Shown here: positions 1-5,657 of the stretch, piece after piece
Position numbering within the stretch: position 1 is the first letter of the stretch
Layout of the letters: each line of letters begins with the position of its first letter
From: an uncultured Collinsella sp.
GTDB lineage: Bacteria > Actinomycetota > Coriobacteriia > Coriobacteriales > Coriobacteriaceae
Length of the DNA: 7,060 nt
Direction: 5' to 3'
Assembly (NCBI GenBank): GCA_958435545.1
Contig: CAUBGU010000071.1
Location: forward strand, 1-7,060
Program-made: the position numbers and the translations under genes
Notes under the pieces: model-generated
Seen by the model: only the letters and a program-made list of their open reading frames with translations
Databases searched by the model: none
Told to the model about the DNA's origin: nothing

Positions 1-2
1 TC

Positions 3-605
3 TACGTCATCTTTTACGGCGACGGCTACTACTGGGCGCATCCGCTCGAGATCTTCGCCACCAACGAAGGCGGCATGAGTTTCCACGGCGGCCTGGTGGG
101 CGGCATCATCGGTGGCGTGCTCGTGTGCCGTATGTACAAGCTCGATGCCTGGACTATCGCCGACCTCGCGGTCATCGGTGCTCCGTTGGCCCTGTGCCTG
201 GGGCGCTGCGCCAACTTTGTCAACGGCGAGCTGTGGGGCAAGCCGACCGATTTGCCCTGGGGCGTGATCTTTGGCGGCACCGCGGGCGATATGCCGCGCC
301 ATCCCTCCCAGCTCTACGAGGCATTTCTCGAGGGCATTGTGCTCTTTTGCATCTTGCAGGTGCTCAGCCGCAAAAAACCGCTGCTGCCCCAGGGCACGTT
401 TATGGGTGTGTTTGTGATGGGTTACGGCATTGTCCGCTTCCTCGTTGAGTTTGTGCGCGTGCCCGATGCCCAGCTGGGCTATCTGCTGGGCGGCGTCATC
501 ACCATGGGTCAGCTGTTGAGTCTGCCACTCGTGATTGCAGGCCTGGCGCTCATCATCTTCGCCCGACACCGCAATCGCCCCCAGCGCATCTACCTCGACG
601 CCTAG
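3..605 (+). CDS. lgt: Prolipoprotein diacylglyceryl transferase, 3' part (N-terminus outside window)
   Basis: Lgt is a polytopic membrane enzyme that transfers diacylglyceryl from phosphatidylglycerol to the lipobox cysteine of prolipoproteins, the first step of lipoprotein maturation. The frame is open from the window edge, so the gene is cut at its 5' end; 200 codons plus TAG are visible. Numbering from the first visible codon, GGMSFHGGLVG carries the catalytic-type histidine H28 (E. coli H103). The family signature GRCANFVNGELWG follows (R68, N71, N74, E76), then RHPSQLYEA (about R99) and RFLVEFVR (R145, E149, R152), matching the essential C-terminal Arg/Glu region. The hydrophobic segments are those expected. 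About 75 N-terminal residues seem to be missing, for a total near 275, usual for Lgt. The signature has Ala where E. coli has Gly (GRCANF against GRIGNF), probably a lineage variant. The C-terminal tail is short. An inverted hairpin element starts at the base after the stop. Confidence 0.96.
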   Translation, partial: YVIFYGDGYYWAHPLEIFATNEGGMSFHGGLVGGIIGGVLVCRMYKLDAWTIADLAVIGAPLALCLGRCANFVNGELWGKPTDLPWGVIFGGTAGDMPRHPSQLYEAFLEGIVLFCILQVLSRKKPLLPQGTFMGVFVMGYGIVRFLVEFVRVPDAQLGYLLGGVITMGQLLSLPLVIAGLALIIFARHRNRPQRIYLDA

Positions 606-652
606 CCACCACATACCACCATAAAGGGGACAGGCACCTTTGTGGTGGTTTT
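606..652 (+). repeat. Stem-loop element copy 1 (GGACAGG loop), possible lgt terminator
   Basis: A 12-bp stem pairs 616-627 (CCACCATAAAGG) with 637-648 (CCTTTGTGGTGG); all pairs are Watson-Crick except one G-T wobble (622/642). The loop is 628-636, GGACAGGCA. An alternative outer pairing, CCACCACA 606-613 with TGTGGTGG 641-648, starts at the first base after the lgt stop. TTTT (649-652) follows the stem, so it could also terminate lgt transcription, though the T-run is short. The loop core GGACAGG recurs in two other hairpins of this window with different stem sequences. Confidence 0.75.
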
Positions 653-676
653 GCCGGGCAACGATGGCAGAACCGT

Positions 677-731
677 AACGTTTCCCCAGATAAAACCTGC
701 CAAAATAAACCTGTCCCTTTTTGGCAGGTTT
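677..731 (-). repeat. Stem-loop element copy 2, inverted relative to copy 1
   Basis: A perfect 13-bp stem pairs 693-705 (AAACCTGCCAAAA) with 719-731 (TTTTGGCAGGTTT), with a 13-nt loop at 706-718. On the minus strand the loop contains GGGACAGG, the core of copy 1, so the two hairpins point in opposite directions. The 55 bases of 677-731, read on the minus strand, match 5560-5614 on the plus strand at 48 of 55 positions without gaps. The element ends four bases before the GAAAGGG ribosome binding site of the next gene. It lacks any coding potential. I infer a dispersed REP-like or MITE-like sequence; a role as a transcript-stabilising hairpin is possible. Confidence 0.8.
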
Positions 732-751
732 CTAGAAAGGGTATTCGGACT

Positions 752-2935
752 GTGAAGGATTCCGACCTCTCCGCAACGGCTGCGCGCGACGCCGCCCGCA
801 TCGTTTGGTTTAAGCGCTATCCCGCCAAGCAGACGCTCATCGCATTTTTGCTCGCCCTGCTGGCGACTACGGCGTTTTCCATCGATCCCGCCCCGGTGTC
901 GAGCAATGCGGTCCTGGCGATCGACCCCAAGGCGACGGGCACGCTCTACGTGTGCTACGAGGTACTTCTCTCGTTTGCCGGCCATACCGACGCAGTGATG
1001 CTGCTCGCGCTTGCCTGCTTGCTCACGCTGCCGTTTCGCTATGTGTTCTTTGGCCGCGGTGACGCTTGGCGCCCGTCGGTCGTGCTGCCATCGCTGTTCT
1101 TTGCCGTTTGCATGGTGTTCGGCCGTAGCTACGACCTTACCGATTCGGCAGAGATTGTGCTGGGCGACAAGGCACGCGTTATCTGCGCCTGGATTGGCGG
1201 CGCGGGCTGGATGCTTCTGGCGATTGTGGCCTTCTATCTGGCTTTTGAGTTTTTGGATTGGTTGAGCTCCCACCGCATCCCGTTTTCGGAGGCACATTTT
1301 GGTCGCGTGTGGCGTGTTGCCCACGCCGTGCTCTCGGTCCATCCCTTTGTCGGGCCGTTTCTTGTCCTCATGATTGTCTGGGCGCCCACGCTTATCGCCT
1401 CGCTGCCCGGCCTCTTTATGGGAGATACGGGCGCGCAGATCCGCCAATGGTTCAACTATCCCAACGGCACGAGCGACTACCTGCGCCTGCTTAACCCCAA
1501 CGTGCTGCTCAACGGCCATCATCCGGTGGTGCACACGGCCATCATCGGCTCATGTGTGCAACTGGGGCTTTCGCTATTCAGCAGCGCCAATGCGGGCCTT
1601 GCCATCTACACCTGTGCCCAATTTGTCATCACGGCCGCCTGCATGGCCTATTCCATATCTTCGCTGCGCAAGCTGGGCGTGAGCCTGCCGGTCCGTGGCG
1701 TCATCTTGCTGTTCTTTGCGTTTATGCCGATGTTCTCCAACTATGCGGCGCTGCTGACCAAAGACGTACTGTTTGCCGATGCGTTTTTGGTGCTGCTCGT
1801 TCAGACCGTCAAGCTCGTGGCATGTGGCCTGCCCCGTCGCGATGCCAATGCCGAGCGCGCGGGCGAACAGGCGCCTGTGCTCTTTGCACGCCACGACTGG
1901 CTGTTGCTCGTGCTGGGTGCCATGGGTTCCACGTTTTTGCGCAACGGCGGCTTGGTGTTTCCCCTGGCGGCATGCGTAATCGCGGCGGCGTTTTGCGCTT
2001 GGGACGCGCATGCGGCCCGTCGCGTTGCCAAGCAGTCTGGGGGCGCACCCTCGTACGCCACGCCGCGCTTCCGTTGGGTCGGCGTTCTCGCAGTGCTCGC
2101 GCTCTGCCTTGTTTCCAACATGTATTTCACCAAGGTATTTATGCGGGCGCACGATATCACGCCGGGCTCCAAGCGCGAGATCCTCTCGATTCCGTTTCAG
2201 CAGACGGCGCGCTTCGTCCAAAAGCACGACGGCCTTAATTCGGGTGTTAACCCCAAGGTCAAAGACGATGGCACGATTGAGGAAGCTCCCTGCGACGGCT
2301 TGGTGACCGATGAGGAGCGCGCTGTGATCGATCGCGTGCTTAAGTACGAGAACCTGGGCCGTCGCTACAACCCCGACAAATCGGATGCCGTCAAAAACTG
2401 CTTCAATGAGTACGCCTCGCAGGAGGACATCAAGGCCTATTTTAAGGTGTGGGCCCAGATGTTCAAAAAGGACCCCGAGTGCTATATCTCGGCGCTCGTC
2501 AATAACTACTACGGGTACTTCTATCCGAGCGCTCGCGATGCGTGGGTCTACAGCACGGCGCGCAGTGCCGAGATCATGGCGAAGCCAGATAACCTCAAGT
2601 ACTTTGACTTCCATCCGGTCGACAGCAAAGCCGTGCGCTGGTGCGACCACCTGATTAACCTGTACCGCGTGGCGGTGCAGCGCATTCCGTTTATCTCGCT
2701 CACCATGAGCTCGGCCACCTACGTGTGGATCATGATCGTCGTGGTGGTCTACCTGTTGCGCCGCCATTCGTGGCGCGCGCTGGCCATCTGGATACCGCTG
2801 CTGGGTGTGCTCGCTGTGTGCCTGATTGGTCCATGTAATGGGTCGACCTACATGCGCTACCTGTACCCGGTCATTGCATGCATGCCTTTCGCCATCGGCG
2901 CCACGATCACCCGCAGCGACCGCCTGTGGACCTAA
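752..2935 (+). CDS. Large polytopic membrane protein, DUF6020-like, GT-C glycosyltransferase-like architecture
   Basis: A 727-residue membrane protein. The GTG start is chosen because GAAAGGG (735-741) lies ten bases upstream; the next in-frame Met is only at about residue 83. I see a short basic N-terminus, then some 12-15 hydrophobic segments (for example 28-44, 84-100, 142-166, 199-219, 284-302, 314-357, 400-417, 442-457, 655-670, 676-693, 703-717). A large hydrophilic domain spans about 460-650. Conserved-looking loops include PGLFMGDTGAQ (D225), NGHHPVVHT (H256, H257), LLTKDVLF (K337, D338), FLRNGG (R397) and IPFQQTARFV (481-489). These resemble DUF6020 proteins of Actinobacteria and Firmicutes, by recall only. 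The topology, with an acidic residue in an early outer loop and a large late domain, recalls GT-C enzymes that use polyprenyl-phosphate sugars. The substrate is unknown, so a glycosyltransferase role is inference. The gene probably forms its own transcription unit: a hairpin pair lies before it and 172 bases follow it. Confidence 0.8.
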   Translation: MKDSDLSATAARDAARIVWFKRYPAKQTLIAFLLALLATTAFSIDPAPVSSNAVLAIDPKATGTLYVCYEVLLSFAGHTDAVMLLALACLLTLPFRYVFFGRGDAWRPSVVLPSLFFAVCMVFGRSYDLTDSAEIVLGDKARVICAWIGGAGWMLLAIVAFYLAFEFLDWLSSHRIPFSEAHFGRVWRVAHAVLSVHPFVGPFLVLMIVWAPTLIASLPGLFMGDTGAQIRQWFNYPNGTSDYLRLLNPNVLLNGHHPVVHTAIIGSCVQLGLSLFSSANAGLAIYTCAQFVITAACMAYSISSLRKLGVSLPVRGVILLFFAFMPMFSNYAALLTKDVLFADAFLVLLVQTVKLVACGLPRRDANAERAGEQAPVLFARHDWLLLVLGAMGSTFLRNGGLVFPLAACVIAAAFCAWDAHAARRVAKQSGGAPSYATPRFRWVGVLAVLALCLVSNMYFTKVFMRAHDITPGSKREILSIPFQQTARFVQKHDGLNSGVNPKVKDDGTIEEAPCDGLVTDEERAVIDRVLKYENLGRRYNPDKSDAVKNCFNEYASQEDIKAYFKVWAQMFKKDPECYISALVNNYYGYFYPSARDAWVYSTARSAEIMAKPDNLKYFDFHPVDSKAVRWCDHLINLYRVAVQRIPFISLTMSSATYVWIMIVVVVYLLRRHSWRALAIWIPLLGVLAVCLIGPCNGSTYMRYLYPVIACMPFAIGATITRSDRLWT

Positions 2936-2973
2936 CCAAAGATTGGCGCATTGGGGTCAGGCTGCTTTGTGCC

Positions 2974-3008
2974 AAGGGGCTGCATCATCACGACGCCTTC
3001 ATTTTTTT
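2974..3008 (+). terminator. Weak candidate terminator after the DUF6020-like gene
   Basis: An imperfect stem (AAGG 2974-2977 with CCTT 2996-2999, extended inward only through mismatches) is followed after two bases by seven T residues (3002-3008). The T-run is convincing but the stem is poor, so this is a low-confidence call. A small second hairpin, GGCGCA 2945-2950 with TGTGCC 2968-2973, lies just upstream and lacks a T-run. Confidence 0.3.
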
Positions 3009-3036
3009 GTTTATCTCACAGGCCAGTAGGTATATC
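3007..3036 (+). promoter_or_regulatory. Candidate promoter for yebC
   Basis: TTGTTT (3007-3012) and TATATC (3031-3036) are spaced by 18 bases and resemble sigma-70 type -35 and -10 boxes. They lie in an A+T-rich patch that stands out from the surrounding G+C-rich DNA. The predicted transcript would start near 3043, giving a leader of roughly 65 bases. Other A+T-rich hexamers nearby, such as TATATT at 3053-3058, are possible alternatives. Confidence 0.35.
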
Positions 3037-3107
3037 ATTTATAGCGTTTGTTTATATTGCCCGAGCATCCACGCTGGGCTTTAGGTCGAAACCGATAGGA
3101 GACACGT

Positions 3108-3914
3108 ATGTCCGGACACTCTAAGTGGGCCACAACCAAGCATCGTAAGGGCGCGCAGGACGCCAAGCGTTCCGCCCTCTTCTCCAAGCTCAGCCGCAAC
3201 ATCACCGTTGCTGCCCGTCTCGGCGGTGACCCGCTGCCCGAGAACAACGCCAGCCTCGCCGCTGCCGTTGCCAAGGCCAAGGCTCAGTCCATGCCTAAGG
3301 ACAAGATCAAGTCCGCTATCGACAAGGCTTTTGGTTCGGGTGCTGACGCCGCCGTCTACGAGAACATCGTGTACGAGGGCTACGGTCCCGCCGGTGTCGC
3401 CGTCTACGTCGACTGCCTGACCGACAACCGCAACCGTACCGCCGCCGATGTCCGTTCCGCCTTCTCCCACGCTGGTGGCAACCTGGGCACCTCTGGCTCC
3501 GTCGCCTTCCAGTTTGAGCGCAAGGGCCAGATCGTCGTCGCCAAGGAGATCCTGGACGAGAACGCCAAGAAGGAGACCATGATCGCCAACGGTGCTGCCG
3601 GTGACGAGGATGAGTTCATGATGGCCATCGCCGAGGCCGGTGGCGAGGACTACGAGGATGCCGGCGAGGAGTGGATCGTCTGGACTACTGCTAACGAGGT
3701 CATGGCTGTCTCCAAGGCGCTCGAGGAGCAGGGCGTCCAGGTCAAGGGCTCCGAGACCACCATGGTCCCGACCACCCCGACCGAGGTCTCCGGCGCCGAC
3801 GCCAAGAAGGTTCAGCGCCTCATCGACCGTCTTGAGGAGCTCGACGACGTCCAGGATGTTTACAGCACCATGGACATGACCGACGAGGTCATCGCTGCCC
3901 TCGAGGAGGAGTAG
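3108..3914 (+). CDS. yebC: YebC/TACO1-family translation or regulatory factor
   Basis: Soluble cytoplasmic protein of 268 residues. The N-terminus MSGHSKWATTKHRKGAQDAK is the YebC signature, followed by NITVAARLGG, SMPKDKI (61-67), the YEGYGPAGVAVYVDCLTDNRNRTAADVR core (about 89-116) and the C-terminal LIDRLEELDDVQDVY (238-252). Family members have been described as DNA-binding regulators (PmpR of Pseudomonas), while TACO1 and recent bacterial work point to helping ribosomes through polyproline stalls; which applies here cannot be told. TAGGAG (3096-3101) lies six bases before the ATG. The protein is about 20 residues longer than E. coli YebC; by recalled alignment the extra residues are near 145-165 (AKEILDENAKKETMIANGAA), between the middle and C-terminal regions. 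Codon use is extreme: every Lys is AAG, every Glu GAG, every Gln CAG, every Asn AAC and every Ile ATC, unlike its neighbours, which suggests high expression. ruvC, a frequent yebC neighbour in other bacteria, is absent here. Confidence 0.96.
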   Translation: MSGHSKWATTKHRKGAQDAKRSALFSKLSRNITVAARLGGDPLPENNASLAAAVAKAKAQSMPKDKIKSAIDKAFGSGADAAVYENIVYEGYGPAGVAVYVDCLTDNRNRTAADVRSAFSHAGGNLGTSGSVAFQFERKGQIVVAKEILDENAKKETMIANGAAGDEDEFMMAIAEAGGEDYEDAGEEWIVWTTANEVMAVSKALEEQGVQVKGSETTMVPTTPTEVSGADAKKVQRLIDRLEELDDVQDVYSTMDMTDEVIAALEEE

Positions 3915-3983
3915 CGCTCGCACGGGTTAAGCCGTGCATATCTGGGCATAATGAAGCGAGCATGCAAGCCTCGTGGAATAGAT

Positions 3984-4025
3984 GAGCCGGATCCGCGTGC
4001 ATGAGGCACCGGACCCGGCTCTTTT
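3984..4025 (+). terminator. Rho-independent terminator of yebC
   Basis: GAGCCGGATCCG (3984-3995) pairs with CGGACCCGGCTC (4010-4021) over 12 positions with a single A-C mismatch. The top is extended by GTGC (3997-4000) with GCAC (4006-4009) around a five-base loop, leaving only one bulged base. TTTT (4022-4025) follows directly. A smaller hairpin, GCACGG 3920-3925 with CCGTGC 3932-3937, lies just after the stop codon and has no T-run. Confidence 0.88.
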
Positions 4026-4030
4026 ATAAT
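4025..4030 (+). promoter_or_regulatory. Perfect -10 box TATAAT fused to the yebC terminator tail
   Basis: TATAAT begins at the last T of the terminator tail, 51 bases before the ATG of the amaP-like gene, which fits a short leader for the downstream operon. No good -35 box exists at 16-18 bases: TGAGGC (4002-4007), at spacing 17, lies inside the terminator loop and 3' arm. The match may therefore be chance in an A+T-rich tail, or a promoter relying on an activator. Confidence 0.4.
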
Positions 4031-4080
4031 GATGCGAATCGTTTTGCATTCTGTGGATCGAGATTTGAAGGGAGCGCTGC

Positions 4081-4626
4081 ATGCGCGTGCTCAAACGAGC
4101 CCTGGCGATCGTGTATTTTGCCGCCGCCGTCGTGGCGCTGGGTACGTTAGTCTGCCAGTTTTGGGGGCCATATACCTATCGCTTTATGCTGCTGATGCGC
4201 GATCCGCTGCCTCGCATTGTTGTTACGGCGTGCGGCGGTGTCGTGGCGCTCGGCGTGCTCGTGGGTTTCTTCCGCCTGATGTTTGCTCGTCGCGAGCCGT
4301 CCTGCGTGCATCCGGCGGGGGAGCGCAATATCGAGGTCACGCTCGCTGCCCTCTCCTCGTGTGCTCGCACCGCGGCAGAGCGCGACGACCGCGTGATGAT
4401 CGAGCATGTCGAGGCGCGCGTGCAGGGCTCCGACGAATCGCGCGTCCGTTTTAAGGTTGACGCCATCGCACTCGATGACCGGGACGTGGCATCCCTTGCA
4501 GCCGCGATGCAGCAACGTATCGAGGAGGCCTGCGACACCATGCTCGGCACGCCGGGCACGACCGCACGCGTTCGTTTTTTGCCGTCCAAGACTACCGTCC
4601 AGACCGTGGAGGTTTCCGGTGAGTGA
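4081..4626 (+). CDS. amaP: AmaP-like membrane anchor of the Asp23 protein
   Basis: 181-residue protein with two N-terminal membrane segments (about 6-28 and 46-68) and a soluble C-terminal domain (about 83-180). That domain is of the Asp23-related alpha/beta type, with ARVQGSDESRVRFKVDAIAL and a long helix, VASLAAAMQQRIEEACDTML. This is the architecture of AmaP, which in S. aureus holds the abundant Asp23 protein at the cytoplasmic membrane. AAGGGAG (4068-4074) lies six bases before the ATG. The downstream gene overlaps its last eight bases, and the DUF2273-like and Asp23 genes follow in the order known from S. aureus, which supports the call more than sequence identity alone. Upstream is the yebC terminator, so this is the first gene of the operon. 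The symbol is given by architecture and context; orthology was not tested. Confidence 0.82.
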   Translation: MRVLKRALAIVYFAAAVVALGTLVCQFWGPYTYRFMLLMRDPLPRIVVTACGGVVALGVLVGFFRLMFARREPSCVHPAGERNIEVTLAALSSCARTAAERDDRVMIEHVEARVQGSDESRVRFKVDAIALDDRDVASLAAAMQQRIEEACDTMLGTPGTTARVRFLPSKTTVQTVEVSGE

Positions 4627-4996
4627 TACCAATCAAGACAAGACCGTCCGCACCCCGCGCCTGACTATCGATCAGAGCGCCGCGCCGGCAGGCGAGGTCG
4701 TCGATCCCAAGGTGGAGGGTACCGAGTCACATGACGCGGCCGCCGATGATTTTGATGAGGCCATGGGTCTCATCAAGGGTACGGGGGCAGCCATCTGGAG
4801 CTATGCCGTCCGTCATCCCAACACCACGCTTGGAGCCGTCGCTGGTTTTGTGATCGCCGTGCTGGTGCTCACACTCGGCCTGTGGGATACGCTCGTCATC
4901 GCTTTCTTTGTGCTGATTGGCGCCGTGATTGGCCAGATCCGCGACGGCGAGAACGGAATCGTCAACTTCTTCGGCCGTCTGTTTAGCGGCCGCTAG
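4619..4996 (+). CDS. DUF2273-like small membrane protein of the Asp23 operon
   Basis: 125-residue protein. The GTG at 4619 is preferred because TGGAGG (4607-4612) lies six bases upstream and because it gives a short eight-base overlap with amaP, typical of translational coupling; a start further upstream in this frame would overlap amaP deeply. Residues 1-60 are hydrophilic and probably disordered. Two adjacent hydrophobic segments follow (about 71-88 and 91-110) with a very tight turn at GLWDT, ending in GQIRDGENGIVNFFGRLFSGR. The hydrophobic hairpin resembles DUF2273 proteins, small membrane proteins encoded between amaP and asp23 in Firmicutes. Those are usually 60-80 residues, so the N-terminal extension is unusual. 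The function is unknown; a part in the membrane-bound Asp23 assembly is inferred from context. Confidence 0.8.
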   Translation: MSDTNQDKTVRTPRLTIDQSAAPAGEVVDPKVEGTESHDAAADDFDEAMGLIKGTGAAIWSYAVRHPNTTLGAVAGFVIAVLVLTLGLWDTLVIAFFVLIGAVIGQIRDGENGIVNFFGRLFSGR

Positions 4997-5007
4997 CATG
5001 TATTCGA

Positions 5008-5036
5008 CCGCCGCGTGCGCGGTGGGCATAAGGAGG
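5008..5036 (+). promoter_or_regulatory. Hairpin and strong ribosome binding site before the Asp23 gene
   Basis: CCGCCGC/GCGCGGTGG forms a stem of seven pairs with one G-T wobble (5009-5014 and 5019-5024 at its core, closed by 5008/5025) around a four-base loop, GTGC. Five bases after it lies AAGGAGG (5030-5036), a full Shine-Dalgarno match four bases from the ATG, the strongest in the window. No T-run follows, so it is not a terminator. It could raise translation or protect a processed transcript of this last gene. Confidence 0.45.
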
Positions 5037-5040
5037 AACC

Positions 5041-5562
5041 ATGGCTTTTAACACGAAGGTCGATGTGGCCGATACCGAGCTCGAGGTAGACGAGACCGTC
5101 ACCGCCGAGGCCGAGGACGTAACGCTCGAGGACGAGGCGCTCGTCGAGGCCGAACCCGCCGACGATGCGGATGAGGATGATGGGGAAGCGGACGAGTCCG
5201 AGGACTCGCTGACCTATTCCAACGGTGTGATCGAGAAGATCGTCGCCATGGCCACCCGCGAGGTACCGCACGTCCTGGGCATGAAGGGCAACCTCATGCA
5301 CTTTGTGCAGGAGCAGTTTGGTGCCGAGAATCTGACCAAGGGCGTGACAGTCGAGGTCACCGATGACAACCGCGTGGTCGTCAACATTTCCGTCATTATC
5401 GAGTACGGCGCCTATGCGCCCGCGATTTTCGACGACGTTAAGGCGCGCGTGACCGAGCGTCTGGCCGCGATGACCGGCCTTGAGGTGGCGGGCGTCAACC
5501 TGCGCATCGAGGATGTCATCACCCCCGAGGAGTACGAGCACCGCACCAACCAGCACGAGTAA
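5041..5562 (+). CDS. Asp23/Gls24-family envelope stress protein
   Basis: 173-residue cytoplasmic protein. Residues 58-165 form the Asp23 (DUF322) domain: LTYSNGVIEKIVAMATREVPHV at its start, then VTVEVTDDNRVVVNISVIIEYG, the helix around DDVKARVTERLAAMTG, and the final strand VAGVNLRIEDVI. In Firmicutes such proteins are abundant, polymerise at the membrane through AmaP, and their loss induces cell wall stress genes. The preceding AmaP-like and DUF2273-like genes support the same arrangement here. An unusual N-terminal tail is very acidic: 25 of the first 57 residues are Asp or Glu, against one Lys. The ATG follows a full AAGGAGG by four bases, implying strong translation. The TAA stop lies at the edge of a hairpin repeat, and a terminator follows, closing the operon. 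The family name is secure; orthology to S. aureus asp23 among paralogous Gls24 proteins is not established. Confidence 0.92.
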   Translation: MAFNTKVDVADTELEVDETVTAEAEDVTLEDEALVEAEPADDADEDDGEADESEDSLTYSNGVIEKIVAMATREVPHVLGMKGNLMHFVQEQFGAENLTKGVTVEVTDDNRVVVNISVIIEYGAYAPAIFDDVKARVTERLAAMTGLEVAGVNLRIEDVITPEEYEHRTNQHE

Positions 5563-5614
5563 CCTTCCAAAAGGGGACAGGTTTGTTTTGGCAGGTTTTG
5601 TCTGCGAAAACGTT
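5560..5614 (+). repeat. Stem-loop element copy 3, at the Asp23 stop codon
   Basis: AACCTTCCAAAA (5561-5572) pairs with TTTTGGCAGGTT (5586-5597) over 12 positions with one T-C mismatch, around a 13-base loop containing GGGGACAGG. The 5' arm begins within the TAA stop of the Asp23 gene. The 55 bases match the minus strand of 677-731 at 48 positions without gaps. Similarity ends at AACGTT (5609-5614), two bases before the stem of the following terminator. The partner hairpin found at 616-648 is missing here, so this looks like a half element. Confidence 0.8.
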
Positions 5615-5615
5615 A

Positions 5616-5657
5616 AACGGCCGACCGCGCAAGCAAAAGCGTGGCCGGCCGTTATTT
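5616..5657 (+). terminator. Terminator of the amaP-DUF2273-asp23 operon
   Basis: AACGGCCGACCGCGC (5616-5630) pairs with GCGTGGCCGGCCGTT (5639-5653): 15 positions with one A-C mismatch and one G-T wobble, around an eight-base loop, AAGCAAAA. The trailing sequence ATTTG is only weakly T-rich, but the stem is long and very G+C-rich. A-rich bases before the stem give some capacity in the reverse direction. Confidence 0.8.

Noticed and set aside
606..751. Repeat pair considered as a CRISPR remnant or riboswitch
   Set aside because: There is no regular direct repeat with unique spacers, the two stems differ in sequence and are inverted, and a near-identical copy occurs after an unrelated gene.
602..1534. 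Antisense open frame starting in the DUF6020-like gene and ending in the hairpin region
   Set aside because: No domain is recognised, it runs through the repeat pair, and the sense frame is clearly coding.
1574..2767. Long antisense open frame opposite the DUF6020-like gene (397 codons)
   Set aside because: It mirrors a G+C-rich coding strand, its translation is rich in Arg/His/Ala without recognisable domains, and it has no convincing ribosome binding site. The sense frame has clear membrane segments.
3081..3923. Antisense open frame opposite yebC (280 codons)
   Set aside because: A shadow created by the strict codon bias of yebC: codons ending in C or G rarely give stop codons in reverse.
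3915..3961. Long-range pairing GCTCGC (3916-3921) with GCGAGC (3956-3961) after yebC as an attenuator
   Set aside because: It competes with the small hairpin 3920-3937 and no T-run follows; the terminator at 3984-4025 explains transcript ending better.
4406..4618. Upstream extension of the DUF2273-like gene inside amaP
   Set aside because: It would overlap amaP by more than 200 bases and translates to Arg/Pro-rich sequence. GTG 4619 has a good ribosome binding site and a short coupling overlap.
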